In this document: piece by piece, positions 19,501 to 27,676 of the stretch
Position numbering within the stretch: the stretch's first letter is position 1
Layout: every line of letters starts with the position of its first letter
Source of the DNA: Emiliania huxleyi CCMP1516
Lineage: Eukaryota; Haptophyta; Isochrysidales; Noelaerhabdaceae
Assembly (NCBI RefSeq): GCF_000372725.1
Contig: NW_005197273.1
Location: 242,341-306,340, forward strand
Reading direction: 5' to 3'
DNA length: 64,000 nt
Made by a program: the position numbers and the translations under genes
The notes under the pieces: generated by a model
The model's database searches: none
Seen by the model: the letters and a program-made list of their open reading frames with translations, nothing else
What the model was told of the DNA's origin: nothing

Positions 19501-20540
19501 TGGTGCTACGCGCCGCACAAAGACATTGTCGTGCCTCCGTTCGTCGAAGCAGCGAAAGGACGGTCACCAGCGCTACACAAGAAAGGCGTCCCCAAGGCTA
19601 GACGGAAGCGTCGGAATGCGCGGCGTGCGCCGCCCTCGCCGCCGCCGCCGCAAGTGCCGCCGCCGCCGCCGCCGCCGTTTCCACCGTCGCCGCCGCCGCC
19701 GCCGCCGCGAGCCGACGACGTGTGGGATCACGAGTTGGTGTTTGCGGGTGGCATCTGGGGCTGGAAAAACACAGGCCCTCACGCAGTCTCGAGGTACTCC
19801 CTGGGGATTCGGCAGCAGCTGTGGCTACGGTACGGGAGCAAAAGCGCCGAGAACGCGACGGGCATCCTCATATCCAACGCAACGATCCCGCACGACGTGT
19901 GGACGCGCGCAAAGTTCTGCCTCGCGCCGGCCGGAAACGGCTGGGGGATTCGGATCGGCATCAGCGCCATCCTGAACTGCGTGCCGCTCGTCGCGCAGCC
20001 GAACGTCGTGCAGGGCTTCGAGGACGTGCTTCCCTTCGACGCCTTCTCGAGGACGATCGGAGAGGGCGACATCGCCGCGCTGCCAAAGGCATCGCGCAGC
20101 GCCTCGCGTGCGGGTCCGGGCCAACACACACTCGCATTGCTCTACTCTGGCCACGGATGTGTCCCTAGGCTTTGCGCAGCGTCTCGGCGGCCGAGATTGC
20201 GTCGAAGCGTCGGGCCCTCGAGGCGGTGCGCGGCGCCTTTCTGTGGCTCGGCGGGTCAGCGGACGGCACACCAGGCCTCGCCTACAACTACACCCTCCTC
20301 GCGCTCTGCCACCGGGCGATGGAGCTGCACGGCCGCCTCAGGGCAGGCCCGCGCGCGTCGTGCGATGGCCTCGCCGCCGGGCTGCCGCTCGCCGCCGCCC
20401 GCCGCCGCTTCCCGTCCTGGTTCCCTCCGGAGCTGCGCAACGCGACGGAGCGGCTGATCAGCGAGCGGCGCCGCGCGAGCGAGGAGCGGGAGCCGCGGGG
20501 TGGCCATTCGCTTGGAGCCTCCCGCCCGGGCCGACTGTGA
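16582..20540 (+). CDS. Exostosin-like (GT47) secreted/Golgi glycosyltransferase with Cys-rich N-terminal repeats
   Basis: ATG 16582 begins a hydrophobic leader. The first exon (to about 17535) carries two repeats with spaced Cys: 'VSLVNQASYSPCIAGRSFGC' near residue 93 and 'VTLVKQASIAKCIQGRSYGC' near 193. A later exon (about 17835-17950) is EGF-like (CCSGRGRCAIGICLCDRGAF). The exostosin core then follows: 'LRIFVHDLP' (18119), 'FLHQLLEDG', 'YEADLFFVPIFGYYTHSG', and 'GRDHVFFSTADVGW' (18707). After an inserted Cys-rich segment (about 19130-19430) come 'RPWCYAPHKDIVVPPF' (19494), a proline run, 'YSLGIRQQLWLRY' and 'KFCLAPAGNGWGIRIG'. The final exon starts at about 20168 and stops with TGA at 20538-20540. 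The intron 18616-18656 is AT-rich with an internal inverted repeat (taatcgtt/aacgat). The last intron has GC at its donor and a duplicated flank (20091-20110 and 20170-20190). Confidence 0.75.
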
Positions 20541-20699
20541 TCCGACTATCTGGTGGTTTTCGCGACCCACCTGGCGCTCAGGACCCGAGGTTTCTCGCAA
20601 TTGATTGATCGAGTCACAAAACAATTTGATAGGAAGGCGAAACACGACACAGTCCGGGCCGCCACAAAGCCTTTTGCTTTTCTCGCGAGGCCGGCTCAC

Positions 20700-20940
20700 T
20701 CTATCGCCGGCCCACGCCTGATTGATAAGGATTAGGAAGGCGAAGCACAGTCCGACCAAGGACTGGGACACCAACGCGGTATGGGTGGACGCGGGACGGG
20801 CGGTGACGGTCACACAGGAGCGACACACAGAACCACAAGACAAGACACTCAGCCAACGTGGCTGCCACACACCCTGAGTTGGCGTACACATAACTCAAGG
20901 CCGCGCTCCCCCCCTGTCGCCCCCCCCAGCCAAGTTGCCG
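20700..20940 (+). repeat. Dispersed repeat D, copy 1
   Basis: Contains 'gactgggacaccaacgcggt', 'atgggtggacgc', 'cacacaggagcgacacacag', 'ccctgagttggcgtacacat' and a C run. Related copies are at 21000-21190 (same orientation), 33190-33356 (inverted, starting exactly at the AspDH break) and about 8560-8612 (inverted fragment). gattgattgattg runs precede two copies. Open stretches such as 'NDWDTNAVWVDA' hint at a once-coding element. Confidence 0.75.
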
Positions 20941-20999
20941 AAGGAACAAACAAGTGTGCTTGCCGGTCGACGATTGATTGATTGATGGGAAGGCGAAAC

Positions 21000-21190
21000 A
21001 CATTCCGATTGATTGATTGATTGACAGTCCGACCAACGACTGGGACACCAACGAACGCGTCTCTCTCTCTCCAACGCGGTATGGGTGGACGCTAGACGGG
21101 CGATGACGCTCACACAGGAGCTACACACAGAACCACAAGACAAGACACTCAGCCAACAGGGCGGCTGCCACACATCCTGAGCGAACTTCC
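21000..21190 (+). repeat. Dispersed repeat D, copy 2
   Basis: The same order of segments as the copy at 20700-20940, with a CT-rich insertion (tctctctctc) between 'gggacaccaacg' and 'caacgcggtatgggtgg'. The two copies are tandem, about 300 bp apart. Confidence 0.75.
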
Positions 21191-21316
21191 CTAGGTCGAC
21201 GTATGTATGTAGGTCGACGGCCGCGCGCGGTTCGCATTGTGACGAAGGTGTGAACGGAGCGGTAGCCCTAGAATCGCTCGACCGCGCCCCGGGGCCGACA
21301 CGCCGACCACGCCGCC

Positions 21317-22260
21317 ATGCAGGCGAACAAGCTGCTCTCCCTCGTCTTTGTGTTCGATGGCAGGAGTGTCCTCCTCGGTCTCAAGAAGCGCGGGTTCGGC
21401 CAGGTCTCTTCGCCACCACGCTCCACATCTCTCTGCCACCGCCATCCAGCTCTAGACCGGCACCGCCGTCGCCGCTCACCGCTGTTAGCCGCCGCACCGC
21501 CGTCGCCACTCGCCACCACCGCACGCCGCACCGCCGCAGGGCAAGTACAACGGCTTTGGCGGCAAGCTCGAGGCGGGCGAGGTCATGCGGGCGTGTGCGG
21601 CCCGCGAGCTTCGGGAGGAGGCCGGGCTGAGCGTGCCGGCTGCGGCGCTCGTCCGCCGCGGCGTGCTCAACTTCCACATGCTCGCCGACTCGGGGATGAA
21701 AGGCGCGGACGGCACGATCGCATCGCGGCTGGAGGTGCATATTTACTCGTGCAGCCTTGGCGACGCGGAGGGCGAGGTGGCCGCCGGAAGTGTGAACGCT
21801 CCGTTAAGGGGGCGGTCTGTCTCTTCACAGCAGCAGGCGGTGTGAACAGGTGGCCGAGTCGGAAGAGATGGCGCCGCGCTGGTGGGGCTGCGACCAGGTT
21901 CCGCTCGGCCAGATGTGGGCGGACGACGCGCACTGGCAGCCGAGCGTGCCCGCCGGCGGCTTTTTGTTATAGTTGATGAAATGAGAGTTGAAATGAATAG
22001 GCTGCCGCACGTGCTGGCCGGCGGCGACGTGATCGGCGACTTCACCTTTGCAGACCAAGCGACCCTCGTCAGCCACTCTCTCGACGAGCTGCCGCCCGGC
22101 GCCATGCAGCTCGACGAGCACCGTTAGTGTGTATGTCGTTACATCACTTTGAACAATGAAGGCGCCATGCAGCTCGACGAGCAGCGGCCGCGGTGTATGT
22201 CCTTTTCCGGTCCGACTGTTTTTTTCTTTTTCCCAGGCGCCATGCAGCTCGACGAGCATC
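21317..22260 (+). CDS. Nudix hydrolase, MTH1/NUDT1-like, possibly fused to the following glyoxalase-like domain
   Basis: Probably hydrolyses oxidised purine dNTPs. Exon 1 (21317-21403) starts 'MQANKLLSLVFVFDG'. A canonical GT-AG intron follows (21404-21539). Exon 2 (21540-21776) has 'KYNGFGGKLEAGE' and a complete Nudix box (G-x5-E-x7-RE-L-R-EE-A-G-L; 'GKLEAGE', then 'RELREEAGL'). Intron 2 (21777-21849) ends in a hairpin introner. Exon 3 (from 21850) reads 'MAPRWWGCDQVPLGQMWADD', the MTH1 purine-binding motif. Exon 4 (about 21997-22120) reads 'GGDVIGDFTFADQATL' and 'HSLDELPPGAMQLDEH'. The intron before exon 4 fits a GC donor. The last 23 bp of exon 4 occur three times (22098, 22161, 22236). 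The third copy continues in the same frame into the next domain. Confidence 0.75.
21777..21849 (+). other. Intron 2 of Nudix gene with hairpin introner
   Basis: A GT-AG intron of 73 nt. Its start (gtggccgcc) and the start of the next exon (gtggccgag) repeat. The inner part 21792-21849 has the family pattern GTGAAC...CTCTTCACAG...TGTGAACAG. Confidence 0.7.
22098..22258 (+). repeat. 23-bp exon segment present three times with introns between
   Basis: 'ggcgccatgcagctcgacga' plus 'gca' is identical at 22098-22120, 22161-22183 and 22236-22258. The spacers are an AT-rich 40-mer ending 'aatgaa' and a 52-mer ending in a polypyrimidine tract plus CAG. Any copy used as exon edge gives the same coding sequence. 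Confidence 0.9.
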
Positions 22261-24181
22261 GGACTCGGCGGCTGAGGGTCGACCACCTCGTGTACGGCGT
22301 GCCCGGCTCCCTCGATGAGGCGTGCGCCCAATCTGGCGGCAACCTCGGGCAATCTCGGGCAATCTCGGGCAACCTCGGGCAACCTCGGGCAACCTCGGGC
22401 AATCTCGGGTGCGACCTCGGGTCCAGTCTAGGGCCCAATCTCGCGCTCAATCTCGCGCTCAATCTCGGCGAATCTCGACCCTCCCCCCCTCGTCGAGGCG
22501 TGCGCTGCCTTCGAGGCGGCGACAGGGGTCGCGCCCACCAAGGGGGGGGTGCACAAAGGGCTCGGCGCGCATGCCGCACGGTCGCCGCCTGGTCGCATGG
22601 CACCCACCGACGGGTGAGTTGTGGACGAGACCTCGATAGGCACGCACAACGCTATCGTCGCTCTCGGCAGACACGACGGCGGCTCCTTGCGGCGCCGCGT
22701 GCCGCCACTGCGTGGATAAGCTGCTCGATTGTTTCTGTCAGGTGGGGCGGAGGATGGCTCCTGCGGCGCCTCGTGCGGCTACCTCGAGCTGCTCGCGCTC
22801 GACCCGGCGCAGCAACTCGCAGCAGTTGCTGGGGCCGAGTAGCTGTGAAGAAGAGCCGTCCACGGCCTTGTGGCTGCAAGCAGGCGCAGCAGCCGCGGCC
22901 TGAGCGGGTGTGGATGGCGATGGAGTCTGTCGCCGCGCGAGGCGAGCCTCGCTTGGTCACATGGGCACCCGCACCCCCCCGCCACGTGCTGCGCCACTCG
23001 CGAGATTGGTCGAGATTACCCCCGAGGCTGCACCGAGATTAGGCGCACACGCCGGCGCGCGGGCTGGAGGCGTGCGCGGCGGCTGCCGCAGCTGCCGGGT
23101 ACGTGCCGGGCGGTGCGCGGTGGTCGCTTCGCTGTGAACTGCTCCTTTCGCACGCGTATGTGAGAGTGAACAGGTATTGGGTTGGGCGGCGTGCGGTGCC
23201 CGCCGCTGCTGCCCGCCCCTGTCACACGGCTCAAGTGTGACCAGGTGCCCGCCGGGCGATGTGCTATCTCCCCCGATCTCCCCATCCCCACACCTCCCCA
23301 CACCTCCCCACACCTCCCCACACCTCCCCACATCTCCCCACACCTCCCCACATCTCCCCACATCTCCCCACACCTCCCCACACCTCCCCACACCTCCCCA
23401 CACCTCCCCACACCTCCCCACACCTCCCCGTGGACAGGTACCAGCCTGGCGATGTGCAGTCCTTCTCGCGCCAGACGCCGGACGGGCGCACGCTGCAGTG
23501 GCAGCTGGCGTACCGACACTACACGGAGGCGAACCCTCCCCTCGCTGCGAATCCCCCCCCCCTTCGGCGGGTGCCCCAATCTGGAGCCTGCTCCTCTTCG
23601 ACGCATCCTTCCTCAGGCGATGCTGCCCTCGGACGGGCTGGTGCCGTTCCTGATCGAGTGGGCGCCTTCCTGCGCGGCATTCACGCCCGCCGCCAGCGCG
23701 CCGCGAGGCTCCGACCCCCCCCCCACCCCCCCCCACCCCCCCCCACCCCCCCCCCCCCCCACCAGCCCCCCCAGCCCTGCCCGCTCCTCCGCACTCTCAC
23801 CCCTCGCCGATCGGTCCTCATCCCCATCAACCCTCGCGCCCATATCAACCCTCCCTCTCGGCGACCACTCCTTGGCTCCCGTCTCGCAGCCGAGATCGCA
23901 CGAGATCGCACGAGATCGCACGAGATTACCCCAGGTTACCTGAGATCACACGAGACCACCCGAGATCGCACGAGATCGCACGAGATCACCCGAGATCGCC
24001 CGTAGGCATCGAGCTGCTCTCTCTCCGCGCCGAGTCGGCGGCACCGCTGGAGGCGTCCGCCAGCCTCGCCGCCCTCGGCATCGAAGCCTCAGACCTGCTC
24101 GCGCAGCCGGCCGGCGCGGCCCCCTGCAGCAGCAGGCTGGTGGCGCGACTGCGGACGCCGAAAGGGGTGGTGGAGCTGTGA
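22236..24181 (+). CDS. Glyoxalase-like domain protein (PF13468-type), many exons
   Basis: Reads as a glyoxalase-like (VOC-type) domain. It may be the C-terminal half of a Nudix fusion, or a separate gene starting at the ATG in the triplicated segment (22241). Exons in order: 'RRLRVDHLVYGVPGSLDEA' (22268-22330), 'VEACAAFEAATGVAPTKGGV' with 'HKGLG' (to about 22565), 'THNAIVALG' (22640), 'GYLELLALDPAQQLAAV' (22780), 'PERVWMAMESVAARGEPRL' with 'VTWA' (22897), 'THPARGLEACAAAAAAAGYV'-like helix (23044), 'YQPGDVQSFSRQTPDGRTLQ' (23440), 'AMLPSDGLVPFLIEW' (23620), and 'GIELLSLRAESAAPLEASAS' running to the TGA at 24179-24181. The domain's hallmark order (DHLVYGV, GGVHKGLGTHN, YLELLA, VPFLIEW) is intact. 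The 'GLG/THN' join requires a GC donor (GCGCATGCC) with acceptor ATAG|GC. Confidence 0.7.
23134..23173 (+). other. Hairpin intron (introner-like), 40 nt
   Basis: Starts GTGAACTGCTCC and ends GAGAGTGAACAG, followed by GTATTGG, inside the glyoxalase-like gene. The inner hairpin is weaker than in other copies. Confidence 0.5.
23268..23430 (+). repeat. 10-mer intronic array (CACCTCCCCA)
   Basis: About 15 copies of cacctcccca/catctcccca between two copies of a 'ggcgatgtgc' exon edge (23249-23262 and 23446-23459) of the glyoxalase-like gene. It is the same family as the ccccatatct arrays near 11000, 44650 and 56650. Confidence 0.85.
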
Positions 24182-24343
24182 TGGGGAGGAGCGTTTTTTG
24201 CGTGCACTTGGCGTGCCGACACGAGCGACGTGCGACCAACAACTCCTCGAGTCCTCGTAAGCTTACTGTAGCGTTTGCTCTCCTCTTGTCCATATGAATC
24301 AACTTGTCGAGGAAGTTTTCAGGTTTGTCGGGTTGGAGAGGGG

Positions 24344-24599
24344 ATGCGCAAGCGGAGCGGTAGCGCCTGAGCTCCCGGGGCGGCGGCTGCGCCGGCCGCG
24401 CGGGCCGTGGGCGCAGCGTGGGGCCGGGAGCGGCCTGCTCCGTGCTCATGTATCCAGCGTCTCTAGACGATTACAAAGGATCGGACGTCACGCACATTTT
24501 GACAGGGACGTCGGAAATCGGACACATCCACTGGGACGAGTCAATTCATTCACTAGAATGACTAGAAAGGGCACCCATGGCGCATGGGGGGTGATCGCA
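24344..24599 (+). mobile_element. Copia-associated repeat, solo copy (pair at 37482-37731)
   Basis: About 250 bp, nearly identical to 37482-37731, where it overlaps the start of a copia reverse-transcriptase ORF on the minus strand. Shared landmarks are 'gcgcaagcggagcggtagcg', 'catgtatccagcgtctctag', 'cacattttgacagggacgtc' and 'tagaatgactagaaagggca'. No transposase or RT follows this copy, so it may be a solo LTR or a 5' fragment. Confidence 0.7.
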
Positions 24600-24688
24600 T
24601 CCCCCCCAATATGGCGGCGCTTCCTTTATGCAGACACCGATATCTGGTGTACTGAACCACCACAGCCTCACGCAGCCACGCTCGCGAG

Positions 24689-25060
24689 TCACGTGCCGAC
24701 CCGAAATGGCGACACGAGCCCCCTAAGTGTCGCGATCGTAGAGAGTGGGGTGAGCGCGCCCGTAGCCGGATTAGTCTTCGAAGGCACCCCTGCCACGTTG
24801 ACCTCGAAGGTGCTCTCAGCCGCGTCGACGCGCATGCTATGCGTGTTGCGCTTGACTGTGGGGTCGGCCCAAAGCTCATATTGCGTGCGCATCGGACCGA
24901 TGCCGGCAAGCGCAACGGCAGCCGCGACGTTCACATTGGCGGGGAAGGCCTGTGCGGCCTCGCTGACACTACCAGTGTACAACCGCATCGGCTCGCGGAG
25001 CGCCAGCAGGTCGAGACCGCGCTCCGCGACGAACGGCGCGTGCTGCAGCGACGATTCGCC
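24689..25060 (-). pseudogene. Aspartate dehydrogenase, C-terminal half (separated from N-terminal half at 33.4-33.8 kb)
   Basis: The minus strand from about 25060 reads 'APFVAERGLDLLALREPMRL' and, after YTGS, 'AFPANVNVAAAVALAGIG', 'ADPTVKRNTHSM' and 'TGALTPLSTIATLRG', then stops with TGA at 24689-24691. This is the C-terminal catalytic/dimer domain of L-aspartate dehydrogenase (DUF108/PF01958). The 'VADP..xxNxH' His is conserved. Length from the break to the stop agrees with the family. No Rossmann half lies next to it. The matching half lies about 8.3 kb upstream on the same strand, in the right order. Either this is one gene with a giant intron holding another gene, or a gene broken by insertion, or an assembly artefact. 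Confidence 0.75.
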
Positions 25061-25164
25061 CCAAAACTGAAGGAGGGAGCGCGGTGCGGAGGTGGCAAGG
25101 CACGCGACGGCGAGTGCAAACGTGCGGCTATTATGACGCTTTTAGGGGCTCCAAAACCTCCTTA

Positions 25165-25729
25165 GTCCTTTTCAGTGGGAAGCGCTACCTGGCACCTCGC
25201 GCCATACCCCCCAGCCTCGTGTGTACAATCGCCCACGGATCCTATCCTCCGCGTGTGCGATCGCCCACACGGATCCGGGGCGTGGGGAGGATAGGAGCCC
25301 GAAAGGTCCACACAAGTATGCTCGGTGGCTCGTCAGAATGGTTGTTCACGCGTTGTGTCATCGTGAGACAGTCGAGAAGGGAGAGACAGCTACGCTGTTC
25401 ACACTCGTGTGTGGGCCCTCGGCCGGTCACTCTGGTGTACGTCGTCCCGCTGATACGCAAGGTGCTCTCCAGATGTTGGGAAATCGGAGCGGCTCAGAAT
25501 GCGCATGCCGAGGATCGAGTTTGACTCAAAGCGCACGGGGTTGGTGCCGCCGACCGTCGGGAGGCCGAGGAGTGCCCCAGGAGGATCCAGAGGGCGCCGA
25601 CGGTGCCGATCCCGGTTGCCAGTTTCGGGGGGCAAACCCCGCCCGCCCCCTAGAGCCCCAGGTAAGGCCCAGGTGTGGCCTAGGGCATCAGAAGGGACCA
25701 AGAGGAGTCCAGTCTGAGCCATAGAGCCC
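25165..25729. other. No clear gene
   Basis: Open frames exist on both strands but lack family motifs. A local near-repeat (gatcctatcctccgcg / gatcgcccacacggatccg around 25225-25290) could form a hairpin. This stretch is the first part of the segment that separates the AspDH halves. Confidence 0.3.
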
Positions 25730-26053
25730 ATGTCTTTGCCCCCGAAGGTCGCGTTCAAATGCCCGGAACGGACCTTACAGTGGTGTCCGGCCGGCGCGAT
25801 CCTGCAGTTCCTCGAGACGGGGACGCTGCGCGCGCCGCACGAGGGTACATGCAGCGCCGCCTCGCGGCGGCGGCGGCACGGAGAACGCGGGGTGCTGCTG
25901 GACCTGCAACTCGGCGCGGCGGTGGGCGCTCTCATGGTGGGCGCACTCGCGGTGGGCGCGCAGTCGCCGGCGCTGCAGACCCCTCTAATGCTGCTCGGCC
26001 TGTCTGTGGGCATGTATTCGCTCGCGATGCGAGCGCTCCGCTTCATCGGATGA
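25730..26053 (+). CDS. Hypothetical small membrane protein
   Basis: 107 residues from ATG 25730 to the TGA at 26051-26053. The N-terminal half is Cys/Arg-containing ('FKCPERTLQWCPAGAILQF'). The C-terminal half has two likely membrane segments ('LGAAVGALMVGALAVGA' and 'MLLGLSVGMYSLAM'). No family recognised. The opposite strand is also open for 240 codons, but without membrane-like or conserved pattern. Confidence 0.35.
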   Translation: MSLPPKVAFKCPERTLQWCPAGAILQFLETGTLRAPHEGTCSAASRRRRHGERGVLLDLQLGAAVGALMVGALAVGAQSPALQTPLMLLGLSVGMYSLAMRALRFIG

Positions 26054-26329
26054 TGAGAATGAGTCATTGCAAGTTCTCTTTGGCGTTTCACCAAAACGCC
26101 CCGGCAATCATCTCTGTGCACAGGCCACAGCGAGGTCGCTCACCCAGTTGATTGATTGTCAGTCCGCAGTTACTGCACGTACTCGAGAAGTTACACGCCC
26201 ACGACGTGGAGTGCCGGTGTGCCGGGGGGGCGCTTTATTCAACAAAATCGTTAAAAATGAGGGTCCCTTTGGACGTGTGGGGGGGTCTAGCAGTCCCGGG
26301 AATTAAATTAACAGTCTAACTAGGGGGTA

Positions 26330-26668
26330 GACAGCGTCCTAATCTATAAAATCTGAGGATTCAGGATTGAGGCATCGCTTCAGTGAGGCCAAAGTGAGTT
26401 TATGGATGTGTGAGAACGGTACGGGACACGAGGAAGCACGCGGACCGACTCGTCGGTGACTCTGCTGCACGCCGTTTCAGAATTTTTCTCAGCGTGAGCG
26501 AGACGTGCCACACCGTCGGGTAGGACGGGTCGGCCCGGAGTATCAGAGTAGCCGTCGTGGTCGCGGCGAGCAGCGCCGGCCAGCCCACTCCGGCGCCGCG
26601 TCGGCAACGTGGGAGCGTGTCCCACCGCCACTTCGCGGTCGCAGCGCTGTTGTCGCCCAAAACGCCGC
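26330..26668 (-). mobile_element. Dispersed repeat E, complete copy
   Basis: About 340 bp. Its reverse complement appears in two pieces at 61432-61624 and 62337-62472, separated by about 710 bp of other sequence. Landmarks: 'gcggcgttttgggcgacaa', 'ctgatactccgggccgaccc', 'ctcgctcacgctgagaaaaa', 'cgtgcagcagagtcaccgac' and 'ctcactttggcctcactgaa'. Open in one frame over part of its length. Probably a mobile-element fragment. Confidence 0.8.
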
Positions 26669-26708
26669 TATGTACCTCACGGGCAAACCATCGAGCTGCA
26701 TGTCGATT

Positions 26709-26767
26709 TCGACTTGACGCATGGCGGCAGCATGGAGGCATCACGTCTCCATGCTGCCGTCAAGTCG
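26709..26767. repeat. Near-perfect inverted repeat
   Basis: 'gacttgacg', a 6-nt bulge (catggc), 'ggcagcatggag', a 9-nt loop, then 'ctccatgctgcc' and 'gtcaagtc': about 20 bp of stem. It starts about 40 bp after repeat E. It could be an element terminus or a structured RNA, and I see no flanking terminator-like context. Confidence 0.7.
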
Positions 26768-26989
26768 GAGCCAGTCTGCGGCGACCACACTCCACACTCC
26801 ACAGCGCTCACCGCAGGGAGATATGCGAGCTTTTCAGAGTCAAGCGATTGCGCGAAATCCCACACTGGGCTAGTGCCAATTCACTCTGACACGCTAATCT
26901 TGAAAACGTCCAACGGAGCTCCGTGTTGCTCCCAGCGCCCTCCCCCGCGCTCCCTGCGGCCATGGCCGATGATGCTAGTATGAGAGGTC

Positions 26990-27520
26990 ATCTGGCTACC
27001 GCGAGAGCGACCCAACTCGTCGACATCGTCCGATGATGGTGCCGCAAAGTCAGCCTTCGGAGGCTATCGTGGGGTCGAGCCGGCAGTAGCCGTGACATGT
27101 GGTTCCACCACCCCTCGTAGGCTTTGCCTCTGACCGCCACCGCTCCCAGGCTGCCTAATGGGATGCAAAGGAAGGCCTGGCGAGCGTATAGAAGCGTGCT
27201 CGACCTCGTCGTGGCAGCCTGCATGGCAGCGCTGGTAGGCGCGATGAGCGTCGTACCACCTGACCCGAGACGGGTCGCAGGCGTTGTACCGAGCGCGTCG
27301 AGACCGTGTCCTGATGTGATCTGCACGGGTGAGTCACGTCGGCGTCAAAGGAGCGACGTGTGACCTGTCAGATCTTGATCTCCGATCTCAGCGGCGTCGA
27401 GTCGTCTCCGGTGCGCAACAAATGTACCTCTCCAGGACGCGCAGAAGCAGCTGCGACCCCGCCGAGTGGACGGGCGCACACCGCGCCACCTGCTGTGTGC
27501 AACCGTCTACTCGGCGGGGT
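26990..27520. other. No clear gene
   Basis: A 79-residue plus ORF (27124-27363) has one hydrophobic segment ('VLDLVVAACMAALVGAMSVV') but no recognisable family. The rest gives no supported gene. Confidence 0.25.
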
Positions 27521-27526
27521 GACAGC

Positions 27527-27617
27527 TGCCTCTGGAAGGCACCGAGAGGGACGAAATGGCGCAAATGGTCAAAATCAAGGTTTTGTAACGCGAGCTGTGC
27601 CACAGTGAAATGGAACT
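27527..27617 (-). repeat. Dispersed repeat B, copy 2 (inverted relative to 4897-4988)
   Basis: A close reverse complement of 4897-4988 with the same end points. It lies just downstream of the large glycosyltransferase gene's stop (27677). Confidence 0.8.
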
Positions 27618-27676
27618 AGCCCTGGTGGATTTTGGGGGGCTGTCTACCCGAGCTCGTCTCCACACAGACGAGACAT

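Noticed and set aside
23177-24005. Proline/His-rich ORFs over the CACCTCCCCA array
   Set aside because: Translation of an intronic 10-mer. The real frame is the glyoxalase-like exons on either side.
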